The translations under genes were made by a program, and so were the position numbers. Positions 31,417 through 42,270 of a stretch of 64,000 nucleotides of DNA are shown one piece after another. Origin of the DNA: Tardibacter sp963781025 (GTDB lineage Bacteria > Pseudomonadota > Alphaproteobacteria > Sphingomonadales > Sphingomonadaceae); assembly GCA_963781025.1 (NCBI GenBank), contig CAWADU010000003.1:2232001-2296000 (forward strand). Direction: 5' to 3'. How positions within the stretch are numbered: the first letter of the stretch is position 1; the number at the start of each line of letters is the position of its first letter. Under the pieces are notes generated by a model. It was not told the DNA's origin, did no database searches, and saw only the letters and a program-made list of their open reading frames with translations.

Positions 31417-31884
31417 TCACCATCCGCCCAGTCCGCGGAAATCCAGATGGCGAATGTCGCCGCGACGGGTCTCGCACATGAACGATCCGCGACTACGGTA
31501 ATCGTCGTCGCCACTATCCTCTGTCGATCTGACCCGAATCAGCCCGCCGACGCGATATCCGCGCTTGATCTCGTCAACCGAGGTTATCTGCGTCACCCGC
31601 GCGTCGCCGAGGGCCGAAGCCCGCCGCTCGGCGGCGTCAGTGCATTGCTCTATCGCGTCGCGCGATCCGTAGTTGGATTTCTCATCGTGCTTCGACGCGG
31701 CGGCGACCGCGGCGAGTCCGCCAAGAACGGCTACGGCTGCAACGGCCCCGCCGACGCCATCATGATGGTCGTGGTGATCATGATGCCAGTGTTGATCGTG
31801 ATCATGCGCAGATGCCGGTGCTGCGGAAATCGTCGCGGCCGCCGCCGCGAGCAAACCAACAAACCGCTTAGAAAAACTACTCAT
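31417..31884 (-). CDS. His-rich exported hypothetical protein
   Basis: 155 residues. Sec signal peptide (GLLAAAAATISAAPASA), then an extreme His/Asp cluster HDHDQHWHHDHHDHHD at 27-42 directly at the mature N-terminus, a Gly/Ala hydrophobic stretch at 43-63 that may be a membrane segment, and a C-terminal domain with two Cys. The His cluster should bind divalent metals such as Ni, Zn or Cu in the periplasm. No family was recognised for the C-terminal part. No metal transporter lies beside it, so the role is unknown. Confidence 0.72.
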   Translation of the reverse strand: MSSFSKRFVGLLAAAAATISAAPASAHDHDQHWHHDHHDHHDGVGGAVAAVAVLGGLAAVAAASKHDEKSNYGSRDAIEQCTDAAERRASALGDARVTQITSVDEIKRGYRVGGLIRVRSTEDSGDDDYRSRGSFMCETRRGDIRHLDFRGLGGW

Positions 31885-32252
31885 GGTACGCCTCCAACAT
31901 GCCTGGTCGAACCAAGCCGTTGGCGGACGTTCTGGACGAACAAGGCTGCACCTCTCCTGAACGAATGGCGTAATATCAGTATGTTACTGAGAAAATGGAA
32001 TTTTTTACGTTCATTTTGATGCAGGGAAGAGCTCTGCAACAGCGTTGGGCGCGGAAAGGTCTCGCGTCATACCGAATGTAAAATATCAATGAGCGGGGGG
32101 CGGTCGCAGATAGCACACGATCCGACTTGCGTCCGACCGAATCAGCGCGGCCCCAGCGAAGCAGCGCCGTCGCTTGAGCTGTGGGGATCGCTCACCCCAA
32201 ACACCCCATGAATGGCCTGCCTCTTGCTCCGGAGTCGCCGGGAAGACGACAA
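31885..32252. other. Intergenic region, His-rich protein / receiver protein
   Basis: 368 bases. Both neighbours are on the minus strand; the promoter of the His-rich gene should lie near 31900-32100, which is locally A/T-rich (31975-32020). A CATACC-TGTAAAA sequence at 32068 resembles the catabolic operator element only loosely. No gene recognised. Confidence 0.4.
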
Positions 32253-32879
32253 TCAGTAGGCGGCGACGGATTTGACCGCCTGCTGGCGCGGCTGTGGCTC
32301 CCTGCTTGACAACAGCATGCTGAGGGCCGCCTTTTCGGCGCTCAAGGCTTCGATCCGCACCAGCAGCTCGTCGATCTCAAGCGTTCGGCGGATCAGCCGC
32401 GCGTCAAGCGCCGCAACCGCCTGACGAAGCTCGGTCGCCTCGCGGGCGCGGTCGAGCTGGCGCTCGATCCTGGCCGCAAGAACGCCGCGGGCGCATGGCG
32501 TGTAGATATGGTCGTCGGCTCCGGCGTTGAGCGCCGCGATGGCCATGGCGGGATCCGCGGTCGTCGTCGTGATGATGACCGGCATCAGCGCACTATCCTT
32601 GTTTCCCCGCATTTCTCTCAACAGATCGATGCCCGACAGGCCCGGCATATTCTGGTCGACGAGCAGCAAACTGGGCCGTTCGGAACGGAGCATCATCAGT
32701 GCGGTGCTGCCGCTTTCCACGGTGAGGGTGCGATAGCCTTGTTCGAGGAGCTGGGCCGCGACCGCTTCACGGCGGCTGGCCGACCCGTCCGCGACAAGGA
32801 TGAGCGGTCCGCCCGGCATATGGCCGTCGGTCGTGCCGCCGGCATGGTCGTTCGCGGATTTGTCTTGCGTGTTGTCCAT
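32253..32879 (-). CDS. Orphan receiver-domain (CheY-like) protein with C-terminal coiled coil
   Basis: 208 residues. Receiver domain at about 25-140: D31 in LVADGSA, phospho-acceptor D75 in LLLVDQNMPGLSG, and a Thr-rich switch ITTTTAD. Two departures from the consensus: only one acidic residue at the N-terminal metal site, and Thr127 in place of the conserved Lys (IYTPCARG). The C-terminal region 140-195 (LRQAVAALDARLIRRTLEIDELL) is heptad-like and should form a coiled coil, not a DNA-binding or enzymatic output. No kinase gene is adjacent. Probably a signalling scaffold. Confidence 0.83.
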   Translation of the reverse strand: MDNTQDKSANDHAGGTTDGHMPGGPLILVADGSASRREAVAAQLLEQGYRTLTVESGSTALMMLRSERPSLLLVDQNMPGLSGIDLLREMRGNKDSALMPVIITTTTADPAMAIAALNAGADDHIYTPCARGVLAARIERQLDRAREATELRQAVAALDARLIRRTLEIDELLVRIEALSAEKAALSMLLSSREPQPRQQAVKSVAAY

Positions 32880-32971
32880 CGGCTGCTGACCGTTTTCCCT
32901 TAAATCGGTCGGAGGCTAAACCGGCAAGCTCAACGCTTGATTAACGCCGCAACAAAAAACGACGGATTTGG

Positions 32972-35650
<2,679 letters not shown>

Positions 35651-35702
35651 CGGTCGTCCCTTGGACATGCTGCGACGCAGCAGCTTCGGGCGCAATTCCT
35701 TG

Positions 35703-36269
35703 TTATGCAAGCAGTTCGATATCCCAATATAGATAATCGCGCCAGGTCGCATGAAGGTAGCCTGGCGGAAAGGCACGGCCGTTTTCCTGCAATTCCCAGC
35801 TTGTGGGGCGATCCGGCCGGGTGGCCAGCGCCATATGCGCCTGGGTCGGCGTGCGGCCTCCCTTTCTGAGATTGCAGGGCGCGCAAGCGGTGGCGACGTT
35901 TTCCCAGGTCGTCCGTCCGCCCAGCGCGCGCGGAATGACATGGTCGAACGTAAGTTCCTCTTTTGCCCCGCAATATTGACAGCGGAAGCGATCGCGCAGG
36001 AACAGGTTGAACCGGGTGAACGCGGGATGCGCCGCCGGGCGCACATATTGGCGTAGCGCGATCACCGAAGGCAGGCGCATCGTGCAGCTGGGGCTGTGGA
36101 TTTCGCGGTCGTATTCGGCGATGATATCGACGCGTTCAAGAAACGCGGCCTTGATAGCGGTTTGCCAGGACCACAAACTCAATGGGTAGTAGCTGAGCGG
36201 GGTATAATCCGCGTTCAGGACCAGCGCAGGACAACTGTCAGGATGTCTCAGGAGATCGGGATGGTACAT
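35703..36269 (-). CDS. HNH endonuclease
   Basis: 188 residues. The HNH/zinc core is complete: C97-x2-C100 (FRCQYCG), D109-H110 (LTFDHVIPRALGG), N124 (TWENV) and C129-x2-C132 (ACAPCNLRKGG). The N-terminal domain (ALVLNADYTPLSYYPLSLWSWQTAIK) is typical of a chromosomal HNH group widespread in alphaproteobacteria and cyanobacteria, so it is probably a resident gene and not a homing nuclease. Cellular role unknown. Divergent from gluQRS. Confidence 0.88.
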   Translation of the reverse strand: MYHPDLLRHPDSCPALVLNADYTPLSYYPLSLWSWQTAIKAAFLERVDIIAEYDREIHSPSCTMRLPSVIALRQYVRPAAHPAFTRFNLFLRDRFRCQYCGAKEELTFDHVIPRALGGRTTWENVATACAPCNLRKGGRTPTQAHMALATRPDRPTSWELQENGRAFPPGYLHATWRDYLYWDIELLA

Positions 36270-36403
36270 AGGGCGAGCAAAACTCCGCTACTTGGCTCGC
36301 CGCCGCCGGTCCCCCGGATCTGTCGCACTCAGAGCCAGCGCCGCCTTTGGCTGCCGTCTCGACTTTCGTCACGCCGCTCCTGCCGAACCTGCGTGACGCT
36401 GTC

Positions 36404-37306
36404 ATGACAGCACGGCTGGGAGTCGCACGTCAAGCGTCAGTTGTTGCGAGCCGGTTCGCGCCGTCGCCGACAGGCAGGCTGCATCTGGGCCACGCTTTTT
36501 CCGCGTTGCGGGCCCATGATCTGGCGCGCGGGCGCGGCGGGCGCTTCATCCTGCGCATTGAGGACATCGATCCGGGCCGCTGCCGGGAAGAGTTTGTCGC
36601 TGGAATAATGGAGGATCTGCGCTGGCTCGGGATCGCCTGGGATGGCGAGGTTGTCCGCCAGTCGGCCCGGCTGCCGCTTTACGCCGACGCGCTCTCTGGC
36701 CTGCAGCATATGGGTTTGCTCTATCCGTGCTTTTGCACACGGGCCGAAATCGCGGCGGAAATCGCCGCGAGCGGCGCGGCGCCGCATGGCCCTGACGGTG
36801 TGCTCTATCCCGGCACCTGCCGGGGGCTGGACCCGGCGGAACGAACAGCGCTCATGGCGGACACCCCCTTTGCCTGGCGGCTGGACATGGCGCGCGCTTC
36901 GGCAATGGCGGGCCCGCTGGAATGGCAGGACGAAATTGCAGGTTCCGTTGCCGCCCGGCCACAGGTCTTTGGCGACGTGGTCCTTGCGCGCAAGGATGTG
37001 CCGGCCTCCTATCATCTGGCGGTAACCGTGGATGACGCGGCACAAGGCATCACCCATGTCGTTCGGGGAGAGGACCTGTTCGCCGCGACCCACGTCCACC
37101 GGCTGCTTCAGGCGTTGCTGGGGTTGCCGACGCCCCTTTATCACCACCACACGCTGATCACCGATCCATCGGGCCGCCGGCTGGCAAAGCGGGACCGCGG
37201 CCTTACGCTCGCCGACCTGCGCAGCCGTGGCATGGATCCGGGGCGTCTGGCCGACAGCTTGCGAGGTGGCGAAATGTCGGTTGGCATGCCGGTCGAAAAA
37301 GCGTAA
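36404..37306 (+). CDS. gluQ: Glutamyl-Q tRNA(Asp) synthetase
   Basis: 300 residues from ATG 36404; the frame is open to 36347 but the family start is near SRFAPSPTG. It is a short class I synthetase lacking the anticodon-binding domain: HLGH at 27-30, RIEDIDPGR, and a KMSKS-like GRRLAKRD. Zinc ligands C109 and C111 in YPCFCT and Y135/C139 in YPGTC are the GluQRS signature, separating it from true GluRS (about 470 residues). It glutamylates queuosine in tRNA-Asp. No strong ribosome site is visible. Confidence 0.93.
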   Translation: MTARLGVARQASVVASRFAPSPTGRLHLGHAFSALRAHDLARGRGGRFILRIEDIDPGRCREEFVAGIMEDLRWLGIAWDGEVVRQSARLPLYADALSGLQHMGLLYPCFCTRAEIAAEIAASGAAPHGPDGVLYPGTCRGLDPAERTALMADTPFAWRLDMARASAMAGPLEWQDEIAGSVAARPQVFGDVVLARKDVPASYHLAVTVDDAAQGITHVVRGEDLFAATHVHRLLQALLGLPTPLYHHHTLITDPSGRRLAKRDRGLTLADLRSRGMDPGRLADSLRGGEMSVGMPVEKA

Positions 37307-37316
37307 TTCAAAAGTC

Positions 37317-37520
37317 GTGAAAACATTATTTTTCATCCTGATCCTGATCGCGGCGTTCGGAACGTTCGCCGTTCTCGTGCGCGGCGTTGTGCTGATGGCA
37401 TCGGGCAAGGACGTGACCGGGGAGCAGCAGAACAAGCTGATGATCAGGCGCATCGGCTGGCAGGCGGCGACGATCGTCATCGTCGTGCTGTTTTTGATGT
37501 TCATGAGCGTCGGCCGATAG
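37317..37520 (+). CDS. HIG1-domain twin-transmembrane protein
   Basis: 67 residues from GTG 37317, 10 bases after the gluQRS stop. Two membrane helices (TLFFILILIAAFGTFAVLVRG and ATIVIVVLFLMFMSVG) flank a short loop with QQNKLMIRRIGWQ, the HIG1 pattern. Bacterial members are small inner-membrane proteins linked to respiratory complexes in some species; the function here is not known. It is 18 bases before the adenosyltransferase gene, so probably one operon. Confidence 0.82.
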   Translation: MKTLFFILILIAAFGTFAVLVRGVVLMASGKDVTGEQQNKLMIRRIGWQAATIVIVVLFLMFMSVGR

Positions 37521-37538
37521 GCCACAATTCACCGCCGC

Positions 37539-38111
37539 ATGGTCAAACTCAACCGAATCTATACGCGTACCGGCGATAACGGCACGACCGGGCTGGTCGA
37601 TGGATCGCGAGTTTCCAAGGCCGATCCGCTGATGGCGGCGATCGGCACCGTCGAGGAAGCCAACGCCGGGCTTGGACTTGCGGTGATCGATCTTGCCGAT
37701 GATGTGCACCGGGCCATGATCGGGCGCATCCAGAACGAGCTGTTCGACCTCGGCGCGGACCTGGCGACACCCTATGATGCAGCCGAGGCCGAAGGCGCCG
37801 CGCTTCGCGTGACAGCTGCCCAGGCGACCCGGCTCGAAACGGAAATGGATGCGATGAACGAGGGGCTGTCCCCGCTCCGGTCGTTCATCCTGCCCGGCGG
37901 TCATCGCGCCTCGGCGGCGCTGCATCTCGCCCGCACGATCGTGCGCCGGGCGGAACGGCTGGCGGTCGCGGCCAATGCCGGGCGGCCGCTCAATCCGGCG
38001 GCCCTTATCTACCTCAACCGATTGTCGGACCATCTTTTCGTCCTTGGCCGGGCGGTGAACGCGGCCGCGGGGGGCGATGTGCTTTGGCAACCGGGAGCCA
38101 CGCGCGGCTGA
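37539..38111 (+). CDS. pduO: ATP:cob(I)alamin adenosyltransferase, PduO type
   Basis: 190 residues. It transfers the adenosyl group of ATP to cob(I)alamin to make coenzyme B12. N-terminal phosphate-binding motif YTRTGDNGTTGL, GTVEEANAGLG, and the C-terminal RRAERLAVA and LNRLSDHLFVLGRAVN helices with the catalytic Arg region are all present. Length is normal. It is a stand-alone enzyme of salvage or last-step B12 supply; no cobalamin-dependent mutase is in this window. Confidence 0.93.
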   Translation: MVKLNRIYTRTGDNGTTGLVDGSRVSKADPLMAAIGTVEEANAGLGLAVIDLADDVHRAMIGRIQNELFDLGADLATPYDAAEAEGAALRVTAAQATRLETEMDAMNEGLSPLRSFILPGGHRASAALHLARTIVRRAERLAVAANAGRPLNPAALIYLNRLSDHLFVLGRAVNAAAGGDVLWQPGATRG

Positions 38112-38198
38112 TCGCCCGCGGCGCAATTCCACAATCGCGCTGAAACCATCCCCGTCTCCATCCGTTAACCCCCTGCCTGCCAAGATGGGGGACCCCCG

Positions 38199-39467
38199 AT
38201 GCAAAATTTGGCCGAAGCGCAGACCGGCCCATCACCTGATATCGCGAGCCGGTTCACACGAAGCCGCCGTCTGTCGTGTGATTTGGTCGTGGGTCTTTCG
38301 GACGCCGACGCCACCGTCCAGTCCATGCCCGACGCATCGCCCGCCAAATGGCATCTGGCGCATAGCACCTGGTTCTTTGAAGCCTTTATCTTGCGCGACC
38401 TGCCCGGCTACCGGCCGTTCGATCCTGCCTATGCCTATCTGTTCAACAGCTATTACGAGGCCGAAGGCGTAAGGCATCCCCGGCCGCTGCGCGGGATGCT
38501 GACCCGGCCGAAGCTCGACGAGGTGCTGGCTTATCGCCATCACGTCGACACGGCTCTGATAGAAAACGCCGCCAGCCTGACGCGCGACCAATGGGCGTTG
38601 ATTGAACTCGGCATCCAGCACGAGCAGCAGCATCAGGAATTGCTGTTGACGGATCTGCTGCACCTGTTCGCGCAAAATCCGCTTCATCCCGCCTATGCGG
38701 TGGCCGACCGGACGCTGGACCCGGTTCCTTCCGCCCTCCAATGGATCGAATATGATGGCGGCATCCAGCGCATCGGTCACGACGACCAGGGTTTCGCCTT
38801 CGATTGCGAACGTCCGTCGCACCAACTGCTGCTCCAGCCGTTTTCGCTGGCGGATCGGCCCATAACCAACGCCGAATGGCGCGGGTTCATCGATGATGAG
38901 GGCTACCGGCGCCCCGAACTCTGGTTGTCCGACGGCTGGGCCTGGGTGCAGGCGGAGGGCGTGCAGGCGCCGCTGTACTGGTCACCGGGCGAGAACGGCC
39001 GCTGGCTGAGGTTCGGACTTGACGGTTTCGGCCCTATCGAGCCCGCCGCCGCCGTCACCCACATCAGCTATTATGAGGCCGATGCCTATGCGCGCTGGGC
39101 CGGTAGCCGCCTGCCGACAGAGGCGGAATGGGAGGTCGCGGCAACAGGCCTTGATCCTGCGGCGGGCAATTTCCTGGATGCGCCGGGGGCGGCCCGGCCA
39201 CGCCCGCCGACGGCCTGCGACGGGCTTCGGCAGATGTTCGGCAACGTCTGGGAATGGACCGGATCGGCCTTTCTGCCCTATCCCGGCTTTGTTCCGGCGG
39301 AAGGGGCGGTCGGCGAATACAATGGCAAGTTCATGTGCGGTCAGTTCGTGCTGAAGGGCGGCTCGTGCGCCACGCCGCGCGGGCACATACGAGCCAGCTA
39401 CCGGAATTTCTTCTATCCGCATCAGCGCTGGCAGTTCACCGGCATGCGGCTGGCGAAAAGCCTGTGA
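38199..39467 (+). CDS. egtB: Ergothioneine biosynthesis sulfoxide synthase EgtB
   Basis: 422 residues. Non-heme iron enzyme that joins cysteine or gamma-glutamyl-cysteine to trimethyl-histidine with O2. N-terminal DinB-like domain with WHLAH (52-55) and HEQQH (141-145) giving the iron His ligands; C-terminal formylglycine-enzyme/sulfatase-modifying domain with ADAYARWAGSRLPTEAEWE, GNVWEWTGS and the terminal YRNFFYPHQRWQFTGMRLA. It starts at ATG 38199 and ends overlapping egtD. EgtC and EgtE are not seen here. Confidence 0.94.
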   Translation: MQNLAEAQTGPSPDIASRFTRSRRLSCDLVVGLSDADATVQSMPDASPAKWHLAHSTWFFEAFILRDLPGYRPFDPAYAYLFNSYYEAEGVRHPRPLRGMLTRPKLDEVLAYRHHVDTALIENAASLTRDQWALIELGIQHEQQHQELLLTDLLHLFAQNPLHPAYAVADRTLDPVPSALQWIEYDGGIQRIGHDDQGFAFDCERPSHQLLLQPFSLADRPITNAEWRGFIDDEGYRRPELWLSDGWAWVQAEGVQAPLYWSPGENGRWLRFGLDGFGPIEPAAAVTHISYYEADAYARWAGSRLPTEAEWEVAATGLDPAAGNFLDAPGAARPRPPTACDGLRQMFGNVWEWTGSAFLPYPGFVPAEGAVGEYNGKFMCGQFVLKGGSCATPRGHIRASYRNFFYPHQRWQFTGMRLAKSL

Positions 39468-40435
39468 CGGCGGCTGCCGGAAATGCTGCTTACGCGATAG
39501 GCAACGCTGCCTTCCTCGACGACGTGCTGTCCGGACTGTCTCAGCCGCAGAAGGCGATTCCGGCGCGATGGTTCTACGACCTCCGGGGCTCGCAGCTTTT
39601 CGAGGCGATCACGGAACTGCCCGAATATTACCCGACGTCGACCGAGATCGCCCTGCTCAGGTCCTGCGGGCAGGATGTCGCGGCGGTGGCGGGGCGGCGC
39701 GTGGTGGTGGAATTCGGCTCGGGCTCCTCGCGCAAGACCCCGCTGCTGCTGAACGCAATCGATCCCATTGCCTATGTCCCCATTGATATATCGGGCGAGT
39801 TCCTGCGCAGTTCGACCGCGGCGTTGGCGGCGATCATGCCGGAGCTTCAGATCATTTCCCGCGAGGGCGACTTCACGCACAAGCTCGACCTGCCGGAAGC
39901 CGTGGCGGGCGAGCCGGCGCTCGGCTTTTTCCCAGGCTCGACGATCGGCAATTTCGTGGCAAGCCGGGCCGTGGCGCTTTTGCAGGCAATCGGTGAAACA
40001 CTGGGGGACGACGCCCTGCTGTTGATCGGCATCGACCGGGTGAAACCGGCCGACATCCTGATTCGAGCCTATGACGACGAGGCGGGCATTACCGCCGCGT
40101 TCAATCTCAATCTGCTGCACCGGATAAATAGAGAGCTTGACGGCGATGTTCCCATCGACGCCTTTCGGCACCGGGCGCGCTGGAACGGCTGCCACAATCG
40201 CATCGAAATGCATCTGGAGGCGGTGCGGCCGGTGCGGTTTTCCATCGCCGGCAGGGTATTTTCGATGTTGGCCGGTGAAACGATCCATACTGAAAACAGT
40301 CACAAATTCACGCCGGAAGAAGCCCGGCTGCTGCTGCGTGCCGGGGGCTGGTTGCCGGTCATGGACTGGACGGACGAAGCCGATCTTTTCGGCCTTTATC
40401 TCGGGCGCAGGATGCGTCCGTCGATCCAGGACTGA
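39464..40435 (+). CDS. egtD: L-histidine N-alpha-methyltransferase EgtD
   Basis: 323 residues from GTG 39464, whose GTGA overlaps the egtB stop, so translation is coupled; the frame stays open upstream inside egtB but the usual EgtD length is about 320. It trimethylates histidine with SAM to hercynine, the first step to ergothioneine. Seen: KAIPARWFYDLRGSQLFEAI, SAM-site EFGSGSSRKTPLLL, YVPIDISGEFL and FFPGSTIGNF. The egtB-egtD pair is enough, with a lyase elsewhere, for ergothioneine. Confidence 0.94.
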   Translation: MTAAAGNAAYAIGNAAFLDDVLSGLSQPQKAIPARWFYDLRGSQLFEAITELPEYYPTSTEIALLRSCGQDVAAVAGRRVVVEFGSGSSRKTPLLLNAIDPIAYVPIDISGEFLRSSTAALAAIMPELQIISREGDFTHKLDLPEAVAGEPALGFFPGSTIGNFVASRAVALLQAIGETLGDDALLLIGIDRVKPADILIRAYDDEAGITAAFNLNLLHRINRELDGDVPIDAFRHRARWNGCHNRIEMHLEAVRPVRFSIAGRVFSMLAGETIHTENSHKFTPEEARLLLRAGGWLPVMDWTDEADLFGLYLGRRMRPSIQD

Positions 40436-40447
40436 CCATTGCGCCGG

Positions 40448-40475
40448 TTGACGTTCGCGGACGCATCCGTATAGC
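40448..40475 (+). promoter_or_regulatory. Sigma70-like promoter for etfBA
   Basis: TTGACG and TATAGC separated by 16 bases, 35 bases upstream of the etfB start. Both hexamers are close to consensus for this G+C-rich genome. Confidence 0.5.
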
Positions 40476-40510
40476 CCTGCGCGAGATTGATAGGGCTGAG
40501 GAGCAGGTCG

Positions 40511-41260
40511 ATGAAGCTGCTGGTCGCTGTGAAGCGGGTGCTGGACTACAATGTGAAGCCGCGCGTGAAGGCGGATGGCACGGGCGTTGACCTGGCCAAT
40601 GTGAAGATGTCGATGAACCCGTTCGACGAGATCGCGGTCGAAGAAGCGATCCGGCTGAAGGAAAAGGGCGTCGCGACCGAGATCGTGGTGGTTTCCATCG
40701 GCGAGGCCAAGTGCCAGGAGACGCTGCGCACGGCGCTGGCGATGGGCGCGGACCGCGCCATCCTGATCCAGACCGAAGGCGCGGTCGAGCCGCTGGGCGT
40801 CGCCAAGCTGCTGGCGAAAGTGGCGGCGGAAGAACAGCCCGGCCTGATCATCCTTGGCAAGCAGGCGATCGACGACGATTCGAACCAGACGGGCCAGATG
40901 ACGGCGGCGCTGCTCGGCTGGGCGCAGGGGACCTTCGCGAGCGCGGTGGAGATCGCGGACGACCGGGCCAAGGTGACACGCGAAGTCGATGGCGGTCTTG
41001 AAACCGTCGATCTGAAGCTGCCGGCAATCGTGACGACCGACCTTCGCCTCAACGAGCCGCGCTATGCGTCGCTGCCCAACATCATGAAGGCGAAGTCGAA
41101 GCCGCTGGCGACCAAGACGCCGGCCGATTACGGCGTGGACGTCGCGCCGCGCCTGACCACGCTGAAGGTGGAGGAACCGCCCAAGCGGCAGGCGGGCATC
41201 AAGGTCGGCGACGTCGAAGCGCTGGTGGCGAAGCTGAAGGAAATGGGAGTGGCGGCATGA
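40511..41260 (+). CDS. etfB: Electron transfer flavoprotein subunit beta
   Basis: 249 residues from ATG 40511, with GAGGAG 7 bases upstream. Begins MKLLVAVKRVLDYNVKPR and carries the beta-subunit signature VEEAIRLKEKG and ILGKQAIDDDSNQTGQMTAALLGW, the AMP/FAD-contact segment. With EtfA it takes electrons from acyl-CoA dehydrogenases to ETF-quinone oxidoreductase. ATGA overlap with etfA shows coupling. It is the electron sink that acyl-CoA oxidation in this cell needs. Confidence 0.96.
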   Translation: MKLLVAVKRVLDYNVKPRVKADGTGVDLANVKMSMNPFDEIAVEEAIRLKEKGVATEIVVVSIGEAKCQETLRTALAMGADRAILIQTEGAVEPLGVAKLLAKVAAEEQPGLIILGKQAIDDDSNQTGQMTAALLGWAQGTFASAVEIADDRAKVTREVDGGLETVDLKLPAIVTTDLRLNEPRYASLPNIMKAKSKPLATKTPADYGVDVAPRLTTLKVEEPPKRQAGIKVGDVEALVAKLKEMGVAA

Positions 41261-42186
41261 AGACGCTCGTCTGGGTCGAACACGACAATGCGGCCGTGAA
41301 GGACGCGACGCTTTCGGCTGTCACCGCTGCCGCGAAGCTGGGCGAGGTGCATCTGCTGGTCGCCGGTGACGGCTGCTCCGCGGCGGCCGAAGCGGCCGCG
41401 AAGATCGCGGGCGTGCAGAAGGTCTATGTCGCCGACAACGCCGTCTATGGTCATGGGCTGGCTGAAAACGTCGCGCCGCTCCTCGTCGCGCTGATGGCGG
41501 ATCATGACGCGTTCGTGGCGCCGGCCACCGCGTCGGCCAAGAATATCACGCCGCGCGTGGCGGCGCTGCTCGATGTCGCTCAGATTTCCGACATCCTGTC
41601 GGTCGAGGGACCGGACACCTTCACCCGGCCGATCTATGCGGGCAACGCGATTGCGACGGTAAAGACCTCCGATGCCAAGAAGGTGATCACGGTCCGTACC
41701 ACCGCTTTCGCCAAGGCGGCACGGGAAGGCGGCTCGGCCCCGGTCGAAGCAGTGGCGGTGACCGGCGATGCCGGGCTGTCGGTGTTCGCGGGCGCCGAAA
41801 TCACCAAGTCGGAGCGTCCCGAACTGACGTCGGCCAAGGTCATCGTCTCGGGCGGTCGCGCGCTCGGCTCCTCGGAGCAGTTCCACGCACTGATCGATCC
41901 GCTCGCCGACAAGCTGAAGGCAGGTGTCGGCGCAAGCCGCGCGGCGGTGGATGCGGGCTATGCGCCCAACGACTATCAGGTCGGCCAGACCGGCAAGATC
42001 GTCGCGCCAGAAGTCTATATCGCGATCGGCATTTCGGGCGCGATCCAGCATCTGGCGGGGATGAAGGATTTAAAGACGATCATCGCGATCAACAAGGACG
42101 AGGATGCCCCGATCTTCCAGATCGCCGACATCGGTCTCGTCGGTGATCTCTTCAAGATCGTGCCGGAACTGACGTCCAAGCTGTAA
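41257..42186 (+). CDS. etfA: Electron transfer flavoprotein subunit alpha
   Basis: 309 residues, start overlapping the etfB stop by ATGA. FAD-binding C-terminal domain: VSGGRALGSSEQF, GVGASRAAVDAGYAPNDYQVGQTGKIVAPEVYIAIGISGAIQHLAG, AINKDEDAPIFQIADIGLVGDLF. Partner of EtfB as a heterodimer. The 3-hydroxyacyl-CoA dehydrogenase gene follows after 84 bases, across a hairpin. Confidence 0.96.
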   Translation: MKTLVWVEHDNAAVKDATLSAVTAAAKLGEVHLLVAGDGCSAAAEAAAKIAGVQKVYVADNAVYGHGLAENVAPLLVALMADHDAFVAPATASAKNITPRVAALLDVAQISDILSVEGPDTFTRPIYAGNAIATVKTSDAKKVITVRTTAFAKAAREGGSAPVEAVAVTGDAGLSVFAGAEITKSERPELTSAKVIVSGGRALGSSEQFHALIDPLADKLKAGVGASRAAVDAGYAPNDYQVGQTGKIVAPEVYIAIGISGAIQHLAGMKDLKTIIAINKDEDAPIFQIADIGLVGDLFKIVPELTSKL

Positions 42187-42198
42187 TCTGCCTTCGCT

Positions 42199-42226
42199 GT
42201 CATCCCGGCCTCGCGCTGGGGTGACG
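42199..42226. repeat. Intergenic hairpin, REP-like
   Basis: TGTCATCCCGGC and GCTGGGGTGACGG pair with some G-T contacts around a CTCGC loop, between etfA and the next gene. TCATCCC-loop-GGGTGA hairpins are commonly dispersed in alphaproteobacterial genomes; only one copy is seen in this window. It could also attenuate read-through. Confidence 0.35.
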
Positions 42227-42270
42227 GCAACGAAGGCCGCAGGCCGCGAACCGGCCCCAAGGGAGTCATC

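Noticed and set aside
32068..32091. CATACC followed by TGTAAAATA, resembling the shared operator element
   Set aside because: Spacing and right-hand half do not fit (no GG at the right distance), it is outside the catabolic region and not placed before a relevant gene; probably chance.
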